Below, one piece after another: positions 36,346 through 44,909 of a stretch of 64,000 bases of DNA. Both the position numbers and the translations under genes were made by a program. Position 1 is the stretch's first letter; every line of letters begins with the position of its first letter. The notes below the pieces were generated by a model, which saw only the letters and a program-made list of their open reading frames with translations, ran no database searches and was not told the origin of the DNA. Source of the stretch: Microscillaceae bacterium (GTDB lineage Bacteria > Bacteroidota > Bacteroidia > Cytophagales > Microscillaceae); the NCBI GenBank assembly GCA_011390205.1, contig JAABSX010000002.1, positions 124,001 through 188,000 of the forward strand, written 5' to 3'.

Positions 36346-37341
36346 CTATTTACTGAAGTTAATCTCTGTACTATCTCCGATATTGAGGCTTTGCACCAGT
36401 CCTTTGAGTGAGGAGTCATTGCCAATGATAGAATCTTTGAGTACTACATTTTTAAGCTCACTATACGAGCCTATGATGCTATCCTGCACGATGGTGCGTG
36501 CCAGAATGGTATTGTCTCCGATGGCTACATTCGGGCCTATGATAGAGTGCTCTATGTGGCAGTTTTCGCCAATACTCACAGGTGGTATGATGATGGTGCT
36601 GGGGTATTCTTGGGGCGTTTTTTTCTTAAACTGTAAGGTATTGAGCAAGATGGCATTGGCTTCTAAGAGGGTCTCTTTTTTGCCACAATCAAACCAATTA
36701 TCTACGGAAAATTTCTTCATTTTCTCACCCTGATAAATCATCCGCATGAGTGCGTCAGTGAGGTGGTATTCATTGTTGGTTGTGATATGGTTTTTTATCA
36801 AAAACTCAATAGAATCTAGCAAAAGCGGTATATTATTAATTTTATAGACACCCACTAGGGCTAAGTTAGATTTAGGAATACGTGGCTTTTCTATGAGTTT
36901 CTGAATAAAATCACCTTCTATCTCTGCTATTCCGAAGAGCAAAGGGTTAGATACTTTTTTGACTCCTAGGGTAGTATATTCTGCACTTAAGACGGCACGC
37001 AGGTCAAAACTTGCGATGGTATCTCCGAACATCACAAATATTTCTTTTTCATCTTTAATAAACTCTCTACAGCACCAAAGTGCGTGTGCTGAGCCTTCAC
37101 GAGGCTCTTGGTTTACGAACTGTGTGTTGATATGGCGGTATTTTTGGGTGATGAATGACTCTATTTTATCACCCAGATACCCCAATACGAATACAAAATC
37201 CTGAATACCTCCTTCTATCAAGAAGTCTATGATGTGTGCCAAGATAGGCTTACCTGCAATGGGTACCAAAGTTTTAGGCTGTGTGTGTGTATGGGGGCGA
37301 AGCTTCGCACCCATGCCGGCTACGGGGATAATTGCTTTCAT
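36346..37341 (-). CDS. sugar-1-phosphate nucleotidyltransferase with beta-helix domain
   Basis: 331 aa. N-terminal nucleotidyltransferase opening MKAIIPVAGMGAKLRPHT, with PKTLVPIAGKPILAHIID and a metal-binding acidic motif in FVMFGDTIASF. The last ~75 residues are hexapeptide left-handed beta-helix repeats (IGENCHIEHSIIGPNVAIGD). It resembles glucose-1-phosphate thymidylyl/uridylyl-transferases. Note the consensus GxGTRLxP is changed to GMGAKLRP, as in archaeal-type bifunctional homologues. It would supply NDP-sugars, perhaps to the neighbouring glycosyltransferase, with which it converges tail to tail. Confidence 0.87.
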   Translation of the reverse strand: MKAIIPVAGMGAKLRPHTHTQPKTLVPIAGKPILAHIIDFLIEGGIQDFVFVLGYLGDKIESFITQKYRHINTQFVNQEPREGSAHALWCCREFIKDEKEIFVMFGDTIASFDLRAVLSAEYTTLGVKKVSNPLLFGIAEIEGDFIQKLIEKPRIPKSNLALVGVYKINNIPLLLDSIEFLIKNHITTNNEYHLTDALMRMIYQGEKMKKFSVDNWFDCGKKETLLEANAILLNTLQFKKKTPQEYPSTIIIPPVSIGENCHIEHSIIGPNVAIGDNTILARTIVQDSIIGSYSELKNVVLKDSIIGNDSSLKGLVQSLNIGDSTEINFSK

Positions 37342-37488
37342 TGAAGTAAAAATTGCTTTAAAACTTTTGCAAGCTACAAAATATCCAAAAACAAAAACAA
37401 AAAATTAGGATGAATCTAAAACTATTATCTTAGCTTTGGCATGTATTTTAGCCTAGACACATTTAAGTTTGTCAAATCAATGGTAATT

Positions 37489-37520
37489 TTTGAGTATCCC
37501 AAATTTAGGAATTATATTTG
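37489..37520 (+). promoter_or_regulatory. Bacteroidota-type promoter of the cheR-cheB-sia operon
   Basis: TTTG (37489-37492), 20-nt spacer, TATATTTG (37513-37520): an exact fit to TTTG-N19-21-TAnnTTTG. It is 287 bp upstream of the cheR ATG. Confidence 0.65.
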
Positions 37521-37641
37521 TCTATCATAGAAATTTAAACACATTAACCTGTTTGTGTTGCTCAAAATACATAACACAAAGACAAAAACTAAAAAAATAA
37601 CTCACTAGAAATAAATTTATAAATATTTGTTGTATTTTTAA

Positions 37642-37662
37642 AATTTCAATAGCATTGAAATT
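37642..37662. promoter_or_regulatory. 9-bp palindrome in the cheR leader
   Basis: AATTTCAAT-AGC-ATTGAAATT (37642-37662) is a perfect inverted repeat with a 3-nt centre, about 120 nt downstream of the promoter. It could bind a dimeric regulator or form a leader hairpin. Confidence 0.45.
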
Positions 37663-37806
37663 GAAAAATCATAATAACACAAGGTTTCTAAGGAAAAATT
37701 TTTAGAAGATTCTAAAAAACCTCAGAAAACCGCATCACATTTAGTCTCACATGGCACAATCAATCATTAAATCAAAACTGGAATAGATTCAACTATTGAT
37801 AACAAT

Positions 37807-38634
37807 ATGCAAGAATTAGAAATTGCCCAATTACGCGCCCTCACTGATTTGCTGAAGAGCAAGTATAACTATAACTTTACAGACTATGCCATGTCTTCTT
37901 TCAGGAGGCGTATTCAGCGTATTATTGAGTTATATAAGTTTTCATCTTTTGATGCGCTCCTCCAGAAACTAAACTTAGGAAATCAAGAGTTTTTCCATGA
38001 GTTTTTATCTGAAATCACCGTCAATGTAACGGAGATGTTTCGTGACCCCACTTTTTGGATTGAAATCAGAGAAAAAATACTCCCTGATTTGCTTAACCTA
38101 AACAAGACCATCAGTATTTGGCATGCAGGCTGCTCTTCTGGTGAAGAGGTACTCTCTATGGCAATATTGCTGCGTGAGATGGGCATAGAAGGGCGGGTCA
38201 GAATCGTGGCTACAGACATAGATATGGCCATCTTAAAAAAAGCAAAAGAGCCTGTGTATTCTGTCAAGAATATGGAGCTAAATACCAAAAATTACGAAAG
38301 AGCCAAAGGTCCACATACATTAGATAGGTATTATGAAGAAAAAAGTGGCAAGGCATATTTAGATAAGTCATTGCTAAAAGATGTAATATTTAGAGAGCAT
38401 AATCTTGTAGAAGGGCAAGTGTTCTCCAAGTTTGATTTGATACTTTGCCGAAATGTAATGATTTATTTTAATCAATCACTCCAAAATCAAGTCTTGAAAG
38501 TGTTTCATGAGAGTTTGTTTAAGAATAGCTACCTTGCCGTAGGGTCCAAAGAATCTTTGATATGGTGTGAGATTGCCAATAAATTTTTGGTGGTGAATAA
38601 TGAAGAAAAAATTTACAAAAAAATTAAAGACTGA
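37807..38634 (+). CDS. cheR: CheR-type protein-glutamate methyltransferase
   Basis: 275 aa. CheR N-terminal helical domain (about 1-75; FRRRIQRIIELYKFSSFDALL and VNVTEMFRDPTFW) and SAM-dependent C-terminal domain: ISIWHAGCSSGEEVLSMAILL (SAM-binding glycine loop, about 102-122), VATDID (about 137-142) and FDLILCRNVMIYFNQSLQ (about 211-228). It methylates receptor glutamates in chemotaxis. No MCP, CheA, CheW or CheY gene is present in the window. It heads a run with cheB (23 nt later) and the SiaA/B/C-like genes, so it may modify the membrane sensor encoded at 40115. Confidence 0.92.
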   Translation: MQELEIAQLRALTDLLKSKYNYNFTDYAMSSFRRRIQRIIELYKFSSFDALLQKLNLGNQEFFHEFLSEITVNVTEMFRDPTFWIEIREKILPDLLNLNKTISIWHAGCSSGEEVLSMAILLREMGIEGRVRIVATDIDMAILKKAKEPVYSVKNMELNTKNYERAKGPHTLDRYYEEKSGKAYLDKSLLKDVIFREHNLVEGQVFSKFDLILCRNVMIYFNQSLQNQVLKVFHESLFKNSYLAVGSKESLIWCEIANKFLVVNNEEKIYKKIKD

Positions 38635-38657
38635 TCTAACAAGGATTTCATCGGCGT

Positions 38658-39263
38658 ATGAGGCGACTTTTTAAAATTGAACAAGACTATAAGGCCATTG
38701 TAATCGGAGGCTCGGCAGGAAGTTTTCAGGTGATTAGCAAATTACTAAGTCAGTTACCGAGTGATTTTGAGCTTCCCATCATTATGTGCTTGCACAGGCT
38801 GCGGCACGTGCGAAATGGCTTTGTGGAAGCACTCAATATCAAGAGTAGCATCCCTATACAAGAGCCAACGGACAAAGAACCTGTGCGCAAAGGTAAATTT
38901 TATTTATCTCCCGCAAATTATCACCTCTCGATAGAGTTAGGCAATACTTTTGCACTAACCACAGAAGACTTAATGAATAACTCTAGACCCTCTATTGATA
39001 TTTTGCTCCAGACTGGAGCTTATGCCTACAGAAATAAACTCATAGGCATTCTCTTATCAGGAGCAAACAGAGATGGAGCACAAGGTATGAAAATGATAAA
39101 TGAAAGAGGTGGACTCACGATTGTACAAGACCCAAAAGACTGCTTGATAGATACAATGCCCGTTTCTGCCCTGAATATCACAGACATTGATCACGTATTG
39201 AATGTGCAAGACATCATTGATTTTTTATTAAGTGTGGATAAATATATCAAAACTAAATCTTAG
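38658..39263 (+). CDS. cheB: CheB methylesterase domain protein lacking a receiver
   Basis: 201 aa, the catalytic CheB domain alone: VIGGSAGSFQVISKLL holds the catalytic Ser, MCLHRLRHVRNGF the His, LSGANRDGAQGMK the Asp. Full-length CheB has an N-terminal REC domain that inhibits the esterase until phosphorylated; it is absent here and the start MRRLFKIEQDYKAIVIGG leaves no room for it. Control must therefore differ. It is separated from the GAF gene by 9 nt and probably co-translated. Confidence 0.9.
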   Translation: MRRLFKIEQDYKAIVIGGSAGSFQVISKLLSQLPSDFELPIIMCLHRLRHVRNGFVEALNIKSSIPIQEPTDKEPVRKGKFYLSPANYHLSIELGNTFALTTEDLMNNSRPSIDILLQTGAYAYRNKLIGILLSGANRDGAQGMKMINERGGLTIVQDPKDCLIDTMPVSALNITDIDHVLNVQDIIDFLLSVDKYIKTKS

Positions 39264-39272
39264 AATAAACTC

Positions 39273-40070
39273 ATGAAGGCAATTTACCGCCAATTAGGTG
39301 TTCTTTTGAGCTTAGGTTTTATGATAAGCATCGCAATTCTAATTTATGCCTATTTACAAAGCCAAGAATCAATCAGATATGCACAGTTTCCCCTGATTTT
39401 TGGGGCAATACTCGGGCTTACACTCTCAGGAGTTTTTTCTATTGTGTTTTTATACCTCGGGCAAGACGAAAAAATTGATGTCATCTATACCAACCGAATC
39501 ATAGAGTCAAAAGAGACAGACACGGGTACAAAACAAGGGATAGCATCCAATGCCCAAAAAACTGAGCAATCTCAAGGGCTTCCCGTAAAAAAATTAGAAA
39601 GAATCATCATAGAAAATCAATACAATAAAAAACAACTCTTAGATGAGTTTTTAAAAGGAGTAGCCAGCTATTTGGAGGCTTCCGTAGGGATTATCTACCT
39701 TGCCAAAGCATTAGAAACTCAAAAAATAGTAGAAGTAGCAAGCACATATGCCTACTATAATCCAGACAAAGACCTGCCATACTACGAATTTGGGCAGGGG
39801 CTGGTAGGGCAAGTTGCCAAAAATGGAAAACTAATTCAAATCGATGCCGTACCCGAAGGGTATGTGCAAGTAGTATCGGGGCTTGGTGTCTCCACACCCA
39901 ACTATTTGATGATTTTTCCAGTAAAAAATGAAGAAGATGAGATACTTGCCATCATAGAGTTAGCATCTTTTCGTAGATTTGAGCAGAAAGAAGAAAAGTT
40001 TTTGAATGATGTGGCATTACTTTTGGCTAAGGAAATAGAAACAAATGAATATCAAAAACTGAGTCTTTAA
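39273..40070 (+). CDS. membrane-anchored GAF domain protein
   Basis: 265 aa. Two N-terminal transmembrane helices (about 8-28 and 36-60), a low-complexity linker (about 70-105), and a GAF domain (about 115-260). The GAF part (YEFGQGLVGQVAKNGKLIQI, YLMIFPVKNEEDEILAIIEL) resembles that inside the next protein (GLVGQAAVEQDTIL, CLLITPLITNETVYGVLEF). The two may therefore sense related ligands or pair with each other. No output domain is present. It lies between cheB and the large phosphatase, 44 nt before the latter. Confidence 0.82.
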   Translation: MKAIYRQLGVLLSLGFMISIAILIYAYLQSQESIRYAQFPLIFGAILGLTLSGVFSIVFLYLGQDEKIDVIYTNRIIESKETDTGTKQGIASNAQKTEQSQGLPVKKLERIIIENQYNKKQLLDEFLKGVASYLEASVGIIYLAKALETQKIVEVASTYAYYNPDKDLPYYEFGQGLVGQVAKNGKLIQIDAVPEGYVQVVSGLGVSTPNYLMIFPVKNEEDEILAIIELASFRRFEQKEEKFLNDVALLLAKEIETNEYQKLSL

Positions 40071-40114
40071 AAAACACAGCAACCAATAAAAAGACATTTG
40101 CTGATTAGAATGAT

Positions 40115-43100
40115 ATGAAATTAAGAACTGGAATAAGATTTAAAATTACTAGCCTCGTACTCATCGTGGTAGTATTGTCTGTCTTTGCCATCGGTTGGAC
40201 TGCCCTCTACATCAACCAAGGCATCGTGGAGAATCGCTATCGTGAGTCCATTCAGGCTGTGGCAAATCTTAAAGCACAAGAGATAGAGGCTTTTTTTCAG
40301 AAAATATCCTCTAACATTCAGTTTGGTACAAAACTAAATGCCGTCAAAGAAAAAGCAACATTTATATTCCCAGAAAGTAACGCACTCAGCAATAATACAG
40401 CACTTGCCACCACTGATTCTTTAGAAAGCATTGATACTAGTTTCCAAGAATTTTTCTTAGAAGACTCACTAGGGGCTGGTGAGCAAATGAGTGAGTTTTT
40501 ATCAGAAAGTGATGAAAATCTGCAAGATATTTTTGTGGAAATCTTGCAAAATTATGGCATCTACAACATCATACTCACCAATGCCCAAGAAAGAATTGTA
40601 TTCGTGGAGGGACCTCTCAGCAAAAAAGCAAACATCATCGGCACTAACTTTAACAACCTGGACCAAGATGGGGCTACTATCAGTGTAGGGCGTGATTCAG
40701 TTTATTTTAGCAATGTGTTTTATAGAAGAGATACCATCAGTATGTATGTCTCTGCACCCATTAAAAATGAAACCGATGAAACCATCGGCGTACTTATTTA
40801 TGACATCAACCTAGACAAAGTCTTAGAGATGACCCGAGACAAGGCAGGGCTAGGCAGCACAGGATATATACAACTCAGCAAGCTGATTATCAATACTGTA
40901 TTGAGGCTTAACCCTGCTCCCAACGAAACACAGGGCGAGTTTGAACAAAAACGAACTCTACTAGGGCTGGCAGATGCAGGTGAGCCTCTTAAACTCTCTG
41001 CAAAGGGACAAAGCGGATATGGATTCAGTAATGACCACAGAGGTGTGGGTGTGCTTGCAGCCTGGAGAAGCATCCCTACTGTAAACTGGGGAATCTCAGT
41101 ACAGATCGAAAAGCAAGAAGTCTATGCCCCTATACGCAGGCTTGCTATGAACCTAATCATTGCGGGCTTCGGAATTATTGTGATGTCTTTCGTGCTTGCA
41201 CTGGTCTTTTCCAACCTTTTAGTAAGACCACTGCTCGTGCTCCAAGAGTTTGTTAATTTACTTTCCGAAGGTATTTTGCCATCTAAATTGGCTAAAAACT
41301 CACGAGATGAACTCGGTGATATGACAGACAAACTTAACGAACTGGTAGATAACCTTAAAAGTACAGCTGACTTTGCGGTGCAAATCGGTAAAGAAAACTT
41401 TGCGGCTGATTTTCATCCAGCCAGTGAGCAAGATAACCTAGGCATTGCATTGCTCAACATGCGTGACAGTATCCAAGCATCTGCCGAAAAAGATGATGAA
41501 CGAAGCTGGATTGTAACAGGTCTGGCTGACATTGGTGATATCTTGCCTTCTATCTCTACCATCGGTGAGCTAGGAGAACTAGTAAGTGAATATGTAACCA
41601 ACAAAATCGGGGCGGTTCAGGGAGCGTTTTATACAGTTAATGACGAAAACAAAAACGATGTCTTTTTAGAGATGAACGCAAGCTATGCATATCATAAGAA
41701 AAAATATCTTCAAGCAAAGTTTAGGTTTGCCGAAGGGCTCGTGGGGCAGGCAGCCGTAGAGCAAGACACAATCCTAAGAACTGAAATCCCAGACCAATAC
41801 ATGACCATTTCTTCCGGGATACTGGGAGATAGAAAGCCGAAATGCTTGCTTATCACTCCATTAATCACCAATGAGACAGTCTATGGTGTGCTAGAGTTTG
41901 CAGGTTTCCAAGCCTTTGGCTCAAGAGAAGTAGAATTTGTCAAAGAAATTAGTGAGCTCATTGCACGTACAGTATTTAATATTAAAGTAAAAGAAAACAC
42001 AGAGCGTCTCCTAAGAGAATCACAGACAATGAGTAGTGAGCTGCAGCTCAAGCAAGAGGTACTACGCCAAAATGCAGAGGAGATGGAGGCAACCCAAGAC
42101 CAGCTACAAAGAACTAACCAAGCTCTAGAAAATCAAGTAAACGAAGTGCAAAAAGCCAATGATCGTATCCGATTATTGCTAGAAAATGCTTCTGAGGTCA
42201 TCACTATCTATGAGGCAGATGCTACTATCCGATATATTAGCCCTTCAGTAGAAAAAATCATGGGCTATACTCAAGATGAAATGATAGGGGTAAAAGACAT
42301 TGCCTATGTGCACCCCTCTGGTGTAGATACTTATGAGCAGCTATTTAAAGATTTGTTAGAAAAGCCTGATGAAAGGGTTAAAATAGAATTTAGCTACTTT
42401 ATCAAAAATGGAGATAGAATATGGCTAGAAGCCACAGGGACTAACCTCCTCTCTGACCCTGCCATACAGGGCATCGTACTAAATACACGAGACATTACTG
42501 AGAGAAGAGCTGCCGAGCGTGAGCAAAGACTCAGAGGGCAGATGCAGGCACTCTCAGAAAACTCACCCGACCTTATCACGCGTATCAGCAAGGAAGGAAC
42601 TGTATTTTACATTAACCCTACCATAGAAAACTACACAGGTAAGAATAAAGAGAATTATCTACAAAAACACCTTAAAGAACTAGAGCTAAGCCCAGAAGTT
42701 CTTGACTCATGGGCAGACATCATCAAAGAAGTACTGACCAAAAATCAGAAGATAAATCTTGATATGGACTTCCCGTCTGTCATGGGAGAGCGAGTGATGC
42801 AAGTAAATGCAATCCCTGAATACAATGACCATAATAACATGGAGTCTGTCTTGTTGGTATCTCATGACATTACCGAACGCAAAATTATAGAGCTAGAAAT
42901 ATCACAAAAAAGCCGTAAAATTACAGAAAGTATTAATTATGCCAAACGTATTCAGGAGGCTATTCTGCCAAGTAGTGGGCTCATGAGGCAGTACTTGCCA
43001 CAGTCTTTTATACTTTATAAGCCCAGAGACGTAGTAAGTGGTGACTTTCCTTGGTTTTTACAAAAAGGAGATGATGTCTTTGTGGCAGCAGTAGATTGTA

Positions 43101-43672
43101 CGGGGCATGGAGTACCAGGAGCTTTAATATCATTGATAGGCTTCTTCTTGCTCAACAACATCATCAATATTCATCAGGCAGATAGCCCAGGAGAGATACT
43201 TGATATGTTAGATGAAGAAGTAACACGCACACTAAGGCAAGATGAAAGTGATGCATCTTCCAAAGATGGAATGGATATCTCCCTTTGCAAAATCAATAAA
43301 AAGAAAATGCAAATGGAATATGCAGGGGCACACCGCCCACTTTATTATGTAAGTGATAAGCAATTATTAGAAATAAAAGGAAATAAATTCCCTATCGGGG
43401 GGGCACAGTACAAAAACAGAACAAGGTTTACAAACACAATCATAAACTATCAAGAGAATGATGCCGTATTCTTATTCTCCGATGGCTTCCCTGACCAGTT
43501 TGGCGGAGCTAAAAATAAAAAGTTCTCTCCACGCCGTATTCGTAACATCATACAAGAGAATCAAAATAAAGATTTAGACCAAATGAATAAAGTCATGGAG
43601 GAGGAGTTCGAGAAGTGGAGAGGAAATAATAAACAAACTGATGATGTATTGATGATTGGTATTAAATTATGA
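40115..43672 (+). CDS. HAMP-GAF-PAS-PAS-SpoIIE phosphatase (SiaA-like sensor)
   Basis: 1185 aa. TM1 (about 13-34), a large extracytoplasmic sensor region (about 35-345, Cache-like), TM2 (about 347-372), HAMP (about 372-425; RDELGDMTDKLNELVDNL), GAF (about 480-635), coiled coil, two PAS domains (about 690-810 and 815-935, each followed by a DITER element), and a SpoIIE/PP2C phosphatase (about 960-1185). Phosphatase motifs: VVSGDFPWF (usually GDFYWF), AVDCTGHGVPGALIS, DGMDISLC, LFSDGFPDQFG, TDDVLMIG. Topology and context match SiaA, which dephosphorylates SiaC. The neighbouring siaB and siaC supply the partners. The extra GAF/PAS modules go well beyond SiaA. Confidence 0.92.
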   Translation: MKLRTGIRFKITSLVLIVVVLSVFAIGWTALYINQGIVENRYRESIQAVANLKAQEIEAFFQKISSNIQFGTKLNAVKEKATFIFPESNALSNNTALATTDSLESIDTSFQEFFLEDSLGAGEQMSEFLSESDENLQDIFVEILQNYGIYNIILTNAQERIVFVEGPLSKKANIIGTNFNNLDQDGATISVGRDSVYFSNVFYRRDTISMYVSAPIKNETDETIGVLIYDINLDKVLEMTRDKAGLGSTGYIQLSKLIINTVLRLNPAPNETQGEFEQKRTLLGLADAGEPLKLSAKGQSGYGFSNDHRGVGVLAAWRSIPTVNWGISVQIEKQEVYAPIRRLAMNLIIAGFGIIVMSFVLALVFSNLLVRPLLVLQEFVNLLSEGILPSKLAKNSRDELGDMTDKLNELVDNLKSTADFAVQIGKENFAADFHPASEQDNLGIALLNMRDSIQASAEKDDERSWIVTGLADIGDILPSISTIGELGELVSEYVTNKIGAVQGAFYTVNDENKNDVFLEMNASYAYHKKKYLQAKFRFAEGLVGQAAVEQDTILRTEIPDQYMTISSGILGDRKPKCLLITPLITNETVYGVLEFAGFQAFGSREVEFVKEISELIARTVFNIKVKENTERLLRESQTMSSELQLKQEVLRQNAEEMEATQDQLQRTNQALENQVNEVQKANDRIRLLLENASEVITIYEADATIRYISPSVEKIMGYTQDEMIGVKDIAYVHPSGVDTYEQLFKDLLEKPDERVKIEFSYFIKNGDRIWLEATGTNLLSDPAIQGIVLNTRDITERRAAEREQRLRGQMQALSENSPDLITRISKEGTVFYINPTIENYTGKNKENYLQKHLKELELSPEVLDSWADIIKEVLTKNQKINLDMDFPSVMGERVMQVNAIPEYNDHNNMESVLLVSHDITERKIIELEISQKSRKITESINYAKRIQEAILPSSGLMRQYLPQSFILYKPRDVVSGDFPWFLQKGDDVFVAAVDCTGHGVPGALISLIGFFLLNNIINIHQADSPGEILDMLDEEVTRTLRQDESDASSKDGMDISLCKINKKKMQMEYAGAHRPLYYVSDKQLLEIKGNKFPIGGAQYKNRTRFTNTIINYQENDAVFLFSDGFPDQFGGAKNKKFSPRRIRNIIQENQNKDLDQMNKVMEEEFEKWRGNNKQTDDVLMIGIKL

Positions 43673-43797
43673 AATTAAATTTATAGTTTTGCCAAAGTTT
43701 CGGAGGCAACATCAAACACAACACAAGAAAATAAATTAATATAGCTATTATTGTAAGTAAGGGTCAGAAACAAAAGTATTAAAATAATTCAAGTCCT

Positions 43798-44352
43798 ATG
43801 AAATATATCTATGAGCTTCACAAGACAATGGTTGCCCGAAACCTAATCTTGGTTTATGAAGGTGAATTTACCCAAGAAATTACCAAATCGGTATTGGCAA
43901 TGGCGGAGCGCAACATGGATGCCATTGGTGAGGACTCAGCCGTAAAGCGAAAAGTGTTCAATGTAATGGTAGAATGCCTGCAGAACATCGTCAAACATTC
44001 TGACGAGGTAAATGACATCAATTACACTGATAAAAACAGTGCGGTGTTTATGATTGGAAAGCAAGATGATAAGTATATTATCACCTCAGGTAATCCAATC
44101 ACCAATGACAAGGTAGAGATGCTACAAGAAAAAATAGAACATATCAACTCCCTTGACAAGGAGGGGCTAAAGACCTATTACAAAGATAAAATTAAAAAAA
44201 GCCAAGGACTCTCCGCCAAAGGCGGTGCAGGACTAGGTTTCATAGATATGGCCCGTAAATCTGGGCAGAAGCTTCAATTTGATTTTGAGCATATTAATGA
44301 GAATATATCATTCTTTTCTCTTAAAACCATTATCCGAAGAAATAATCAATAA
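43798..44352 (+). CDS. siaB: SiaB-family protein kinase (GHKL fold)
   Basis: 184 aa. A degenerate GHKL ATPase: N box VMVECLQNIVKHSDE with Glu59 and Asn63, then the glycine-rich G box KGGAGLGFIDMARKSG (about 141-156). There is no histidine phosphoacceptor domain, so it should phosphorylate a protein Ser/Thr as anti-sigma-type kinases do. In Pseudomonas SiaB phosphorylates SiaC. Here siaC follows after 26 nt and a SiaA-like phosphatase precedes. Family assignment is by motif and by context. Confidence 0.88.
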   Translation: MKYIYELHKTMVARNLILVYEGEFTQEITKSVLAMAERNMDAIGEDSAVKRKVFNVMVECLQNIVKHSDEVNDINYTDKNSAVFMIGKQDDKYIITSGNPITNDKVEMLQEKIEHINSLDKEGLKTYYKDKIKKSQGLSAKGGAGLGFIDMARKSGQKLQFDFEHINENISFFSLKTIIRRNNQ

Positions 44353-44378
44353 ACAGAATTTATAATCAATTATTACGT

Positions 44379-44741
44379 ATGGAAGTTATCAATTTAGAAT
44401 CCACAGAGGATACCCCTAAAATAATCTTAGATAGAAATAATGGTATCTTTGAGATATCTGGACGCTCATTGCCAGAAGACTCAGCAGAGTATTACCAACC
44501 TATCCTAGATTGGCTGGATGAGTACAGCAAAAATCCAAACCCTGAGACGGTTTTTATTTTTAAACTAGAGTACTTTAATACAGCCTCCTCGAAACTTATT
44601 TTAGACATCTTGTCTAAACTAGAAACAATCGAGAATACGACCATCTCTTGGTTTTATCACGAAGATGACGAAGATATGGAAGAGGCTGGGTCAGAGTTTT
44701 CTGATCTTGTAGAAGTGCCTTTTGAATTCAAAACCTACTGA
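44379..44741 (+). CDS. siaC: SiaC-family regulatory phosphoprotein (DUF1987)
   Basis: 120 aa. The core PKIILDRNNGIFEISGRSLPE (split about residues 13-33; key residues D18, G22, G28) and FKLEYFNTASSKLILDIL define DUF1987/SiaC. Thr68 in YFNTASSK falls at the position phosphorylated in Pseudomonas SiaC, and Ser70/Ser71 follow. Unphosphorylated SiaC activates the diguanylate cyclase SiaD; no GGDEF gene is present here. It is presumably the substrate of the adjacent kinase and phosphatase. A stem-loop overlaps the stop codon. Confidence 0.9.
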   Translation: MEVINLESTEDTPKIILDRNNGIFEISGRSLPEDSAEYYQPILDWLDEYSKNPNPETVFIFKLEYFNTASSKLILDILSKLETIENTTISWFYHEDDEDMEEAGSEFSDLVEVPFEFKTY

Positions 44742-44761
44742 GAGAGTTGAGTAACTCTCTC
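44740..44761 (+). promoter_or_regulatory. stem-loop overlapping the siaC stop
   Basis: GAGAGAGTT (44740-44748) pairs with AACTCTCTC (44753-44761), loop of 4, followed by a pyrimidine-rich TTTCTCTCTT tract. It may be a weak terminator or an RNA-processing site that lowers expression of the transporter. Confidence 0.5.
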
Positions 44762-44802
44762 TTTCTCTCTTAGACTTTATATAGGCAGCAACTCATTCGT
44801 TG

Positions 44803-44833
44803 GGTTTTCAGTACCATAAAATACCTGAAAACC
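44803..44833 (+). promoter_or_regulatory. second stem-loop between siaC and the transporter gene
   Basis: GGTTTTCAG (44803-44811) pairs with CTGAAAACC (44825-44833). It lies within the 168-nt leader of the transporter, about 75 nt before its ATG. No T run follows, so a leader or stabilising role is likelier than termination. Confidence 0.45.
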
Positions 44834-44909
44834 ATCTATGTAGGTGCTAGGCTATAACATTCAAAGAAACTATCTTTCAAACTTAAACACATACTCAAGG
44901 CAATTTCTC

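Larger units (their letters stand above)
37342..37806. other. long AT-rich control region upstream of the cheR operon
   Basis: 465 bp without a gene. It holds the promoter at 37489-37520, a second -7-like box TAGCTTTG (37431-37438) and a palindrome at 37642-37662. The implied untranslated leader is about 280 nt. No riboswitch class is recognisable. Confidence 0.5.

Noticed and set aside
37807-39263. cheR-cheB considered as part of a flagellar or pilus chemotaxis operon
   Set aside because: No MCP, CheA, CheW, CheY, flagellar or pil gene is present in the window; the neighbours are a Sia-type module.
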